From an uncultured Eubacteriales bacterium (GTDB lineage: Bacteria > Bacillota_A > Clostridia > Christensenellales > Aristaeellaceae): a DNA stretch of 7,774 nucleotides. Where the stretch lies: positions 1 through 7,774 of the forward strand of contig CALVKX010000090.1 of NCBI GenBank assembly GCA_944333375.1, given 5' to 3'. The notes below the pieces were generated by a model. It was not told the DNA's origin. It was given only the letters and a program-made list of their open reading frames with translations, and made no database searches. The position numbers and the translations under genes were made by a program. Shown in pieces: positions 6,401-7,774 of this stretch. Numbering within the stretch: position 1 is the stretch's first letter; every line of letters begins with the position of its first letter.

Positions 6401-6436
6401 ACTGTTTTTATCGGTTTTCTATACTGTTTTATTCGG
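6401..6436 (+). repeat. Imperfect 14-bp direct repeat in the degV leader
   Basis: ACTGTTTTTATCGG (6401-6414) and ACTGTTTTATTCGG (6423-6436) agree at 12 of 14 bases and start 22 bases apart, close to two helical turns. They lie between the expected transcription start and the Shine-Dalgarno GGGAGG (6435-6440), with the second copy touching the latter. They could be regulator sites on DNA or an RNA-level element. Confidence 0.45.
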
Positions 6437-6448
6437 GAGGCTATCCGT

Positions 6449-7324
6449 ATGGAATGGACCATCGTCACCGACTCGGGCTGCGACCTTCTTCCCTGCGAGC
6501 TCGCCCCGGGCGTGCGGCTCCGCCGCGTGCCGCTGAGCATCCTGCTGGGCGAGGAGGAATGGGTGGACGGCCCGGAGCTGGACCGTGAGCGCTTCCTGGC
6601 CGCCATGGAGGCGCACAGGGGCAGGAGCAGCTCCGCCTGTCCCTCCCCTGAAACCTGGGCGCAGGCGTTCTCCGGGGACGGCGCCATCATCGCCATCACC
6701 ATCACGGGCGGGCTGTCGGGAAGCTACAACTCCGCGGTGCTCGGCCGCGACATGGTCTGGGAGCGCCAGCCCGGCAAGCCCATCTACGTGCTGGACTCCC
6801 GCTCGGCGGGCGCCGAAATCACCCTGCTGGTCCGCAAGGCGTGCGAGCTGATCGCTCAGGGGCTGGATTTCGAGGAAGTCACCAAACGGCTGTGGCTCTA
6901 TCATCAGCATACGCACCTGCTGTTTCTGCTGGAGCACGTGGACAACTTCGTCAAAAACGGCCGCCTGAACAAGCTGGTGGGCGCTGCCATCGGCATGCTG
7001 GGCGTGCGCATCCTGGGCTGCGCCAGCGAGCACGGCACCTTGCAGCCGCTGATGAAGCCTCGCGGCGCAGCCAAGGGGCTGGAGCTATTGGTGCGAGAGC
7101 TGGAGCGCGCGGGCTATGCCGGCGGGGCGCTGGCCATCACCCACGTCCGCAACGAGGAGGGCGCGCGGCGGCTGGTCGCCCTCGTGCGCGAAACATGGCC
7201 CGAGGCGCCCTGCGAGCTCCTGCCCGCCAGTGGGCTTTGCTCCTACTACGGCGAGGAGCACGGCCTGATCGTGGGCTTTGAGGACGCGCAGGCGGGGCAG
7301 CGAAACCGATTGAGCAACCGATAA
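6449..7324 (+). CDS. DegV family fatty-acid-binding protein (FakB-like)
   Basis: A 291-residue cytosolic protein of the DegV family, normal length about 280. The N-terminus WTIVTDSGCDLLP (3-15) is the family start. Lipid-head-group motifs are recognisable at SSACPSPETW (61-70) and ITGGLSGSYNSA (85-96). DSRSAGAEITLLV (116-128) and the segment LLFLLEHVDNFVKNGRLNKL (157-176) are further family hallmarks, followed by the C-terminal part with ITHVRNEEGA (230-239) and HGLIVGF near the end. Family members bind a fatty acid; in FakAB systems the bound acid is phosphorylated by FakA for membrane lipid synthesis. No FakA is in the window, so its partner and whether it is a true FakB are unknown. The ATG is preceded by GGGAGG at a spacing of 8 bases. 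It has its own sigma-A promoter and terminator and is monocistronic. Confidence 0.93.
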   Translation: MEWTIVTDSGCDLLPCELAPGVRLRRVPLSILLGEEEWVDGPELDRERFLAAMEAHRGRSSSACPSPETWAQAFSGDGAIIAITITGGLSGSYNSAVLGRDMVWERQPGKPIYVLDSRSAGAEITLLVRKACELIAQGLDFEEVTKRLWLYHQHTHLLFLLEHVDNFVKNGRLNKLVGAAIGMLGVRILGCASEHGTLQPLMKPRGAAKGLELLVRELERAGYAGGALAITHVRNEEGARRLVALVRETWPEAPCELLPASGLCSYYGEEHGLIVGFEDAQAGQRNRLSNR

Positions 7325-7351
7325 TTCCCCTGCGCTTTGTCAAAACGCTGT

Positions 7352-7390
7352 AAGCGCCGGACGGAATCTTCCGTCCGGCGCTTCCTTTTG
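7352..7390 (+). terminator. Intrinsic terminator of degV
   Basis: A perfect 13-bp stem, AAGCGCCGGACGG (7352-7364) with CCGTCCGGCGCTT (7371-7383), encloses the loop AATCTT and is followed by the T-rich CCTTTTGCCTTTCTT. It lies 27 bases after the degV stop. On the minus strand the stem is followed by TACAGCG, so it is a weaker terminator for the convergent acyl-CoA ligase, though the same stem probably also serves it. Confidence 0.88.
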
Positions 7391-7396
7391 CCTTTC

Positions 7397-7774
7397 TTAA
7401 GCCGTTTCGATGTTCGCCGCGGCATGCAGGCCCAGCAGATCCACGCCTATCTCGCGCAGCTTGAACTTCTGAATCTTTCCGCTGGCGGTCATGGGGAAGG
7501 AGTCCATCAGCAGCACATAGCGGGGCGCCTTGAACTTGCTCAGGCCCTCGCGCACAAACTCGATGAGCTCCTCTTTTGTAGCCGTGCAGTCCTTCTTGAG
7601 GATGACGCAGGCGCAGACCTCCTCGCCGTATTTCTCGTCCGGCACGCCCACCACCTGCACGTCGCTGACGGCGGGGTGGGTGTAGAGGAATTCCTCGATC
7701 TCGCGGGGGTAGATGTTCTCGCCGCCGCGGATAATCATGTCCTTGAGGCGGCCGGTGATGCGGAAGTTGCCGTC
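7397..7774 (-). CDS. AMP-forming acyl-CoA ligase, C-terminal part, cut by the right edge
   Basis: The last 125 residues of an ANL-superfamily acyl-CoA synthetase; the 5' part, including the AMP-binding P-loop, lies beyond the window. The visible part opens with [20 protein letters not shown] (4-23), the A8 hinge motif about which the C-terminal domain rotates. [22 protein letters not shown] and YGEEVCACV follow. The lysine in [16 protein letters not shown] (K100 of the fragment) is the catalytic lysine for adenylate formation. The enzyme activates a carboxylic acid with ATP and joins it to Co[17 protein letters not shown] is typical of medium/long-chain fatty acyl-CoA synthetases (FadD/YngI type) rather than acetyl-CoA synthetase, but the substrate pocket is not visible. 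The reading frame is open to the edge, so the internal Met at 7738 is not the start. Confidence 0.92.
   Translation of the reverse strand, partial: DGNFRITGRLKDMIIRGGENIYPREIEEFLYTHPAVSDVQVVGVPDEKYGEEVCACVILKKDCTATKEELIEFVREGLSKFKAPRYVLLMDSFPMTASGKIQKFKLREIGVDLLGLHAAANIETA

Noticed and set aside
6419..7033. A 204-codon minus-strand frame opposite degV
   Set aside because: It is the antisense shadow of the well-supported degV gene and has no recognisable family motif.

Overview
The window looks like chromosomal DNA from a GC-rich Bacillota, most likely a gut-type Clostridia lineage. The DUF1836 protein and DegV protein are typical Bacillota families. The potassium-transport operon pairs Ktr-type subunits with KdpD/KdpE, and the promoters are of the housekeeping sigma-A type. 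Genus cannot be read from the sequence alone.

Layout from left to right. (1) The 3' part of a plus-strand tRNA-Cys(GCA) enters from the left edge. A bidirectional hairpin terminator separates it from the convergent operon. (2) A minus-strand operon covers about 5.6 kb, transcribed from right to left: ktrB/trkH-type K+ channel subunit, ktrA/trkA-type RCK gating subunit, a small single-TM protein of uncertain 3' end, the sensor kinase kdpD, and the response regulator kdpE. The genes are tightly spaced, and kdpD and kdpE overlap by 8 bases. (3) A separate minus-strand DUF1836 gene ends at its own terminator. (4) It is divergent from a plus-strand degV gene. The 138-bp gap holds two near-consensus sigma-A promoters whose -35 boxes coincide on opposite strands, plus two sets of short direct repeats. 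(5) degV ends at a strong hairpin and faces the 3' end of a minus-strand AMP-forming acyl-CoA ligase cut by the right edge.

The operon puts K+ uptake (KtrB plus KtrA) beside a K+/turgor-sensing two-component system (KdpD plus KdpE). No kdpFABC pump genes are in the window, so the likeliest local target is the Ktr-type system, with the pump elsewhere or absent. The KdpD USP domain carries a near match to the c-di-AMP-binding signature, with one motif serine replaced by alanine. An extended -10 sequence just before kdpD could give the sensor pair its own transcript. I found no CRISPR array, IS element, phage gene, toxin-antitoxin pair or clearly new multi-gene system. The points most worth checking are the small membrane ORF before kdpD, the altered KdpD motif and the DUF1836/degV control region.
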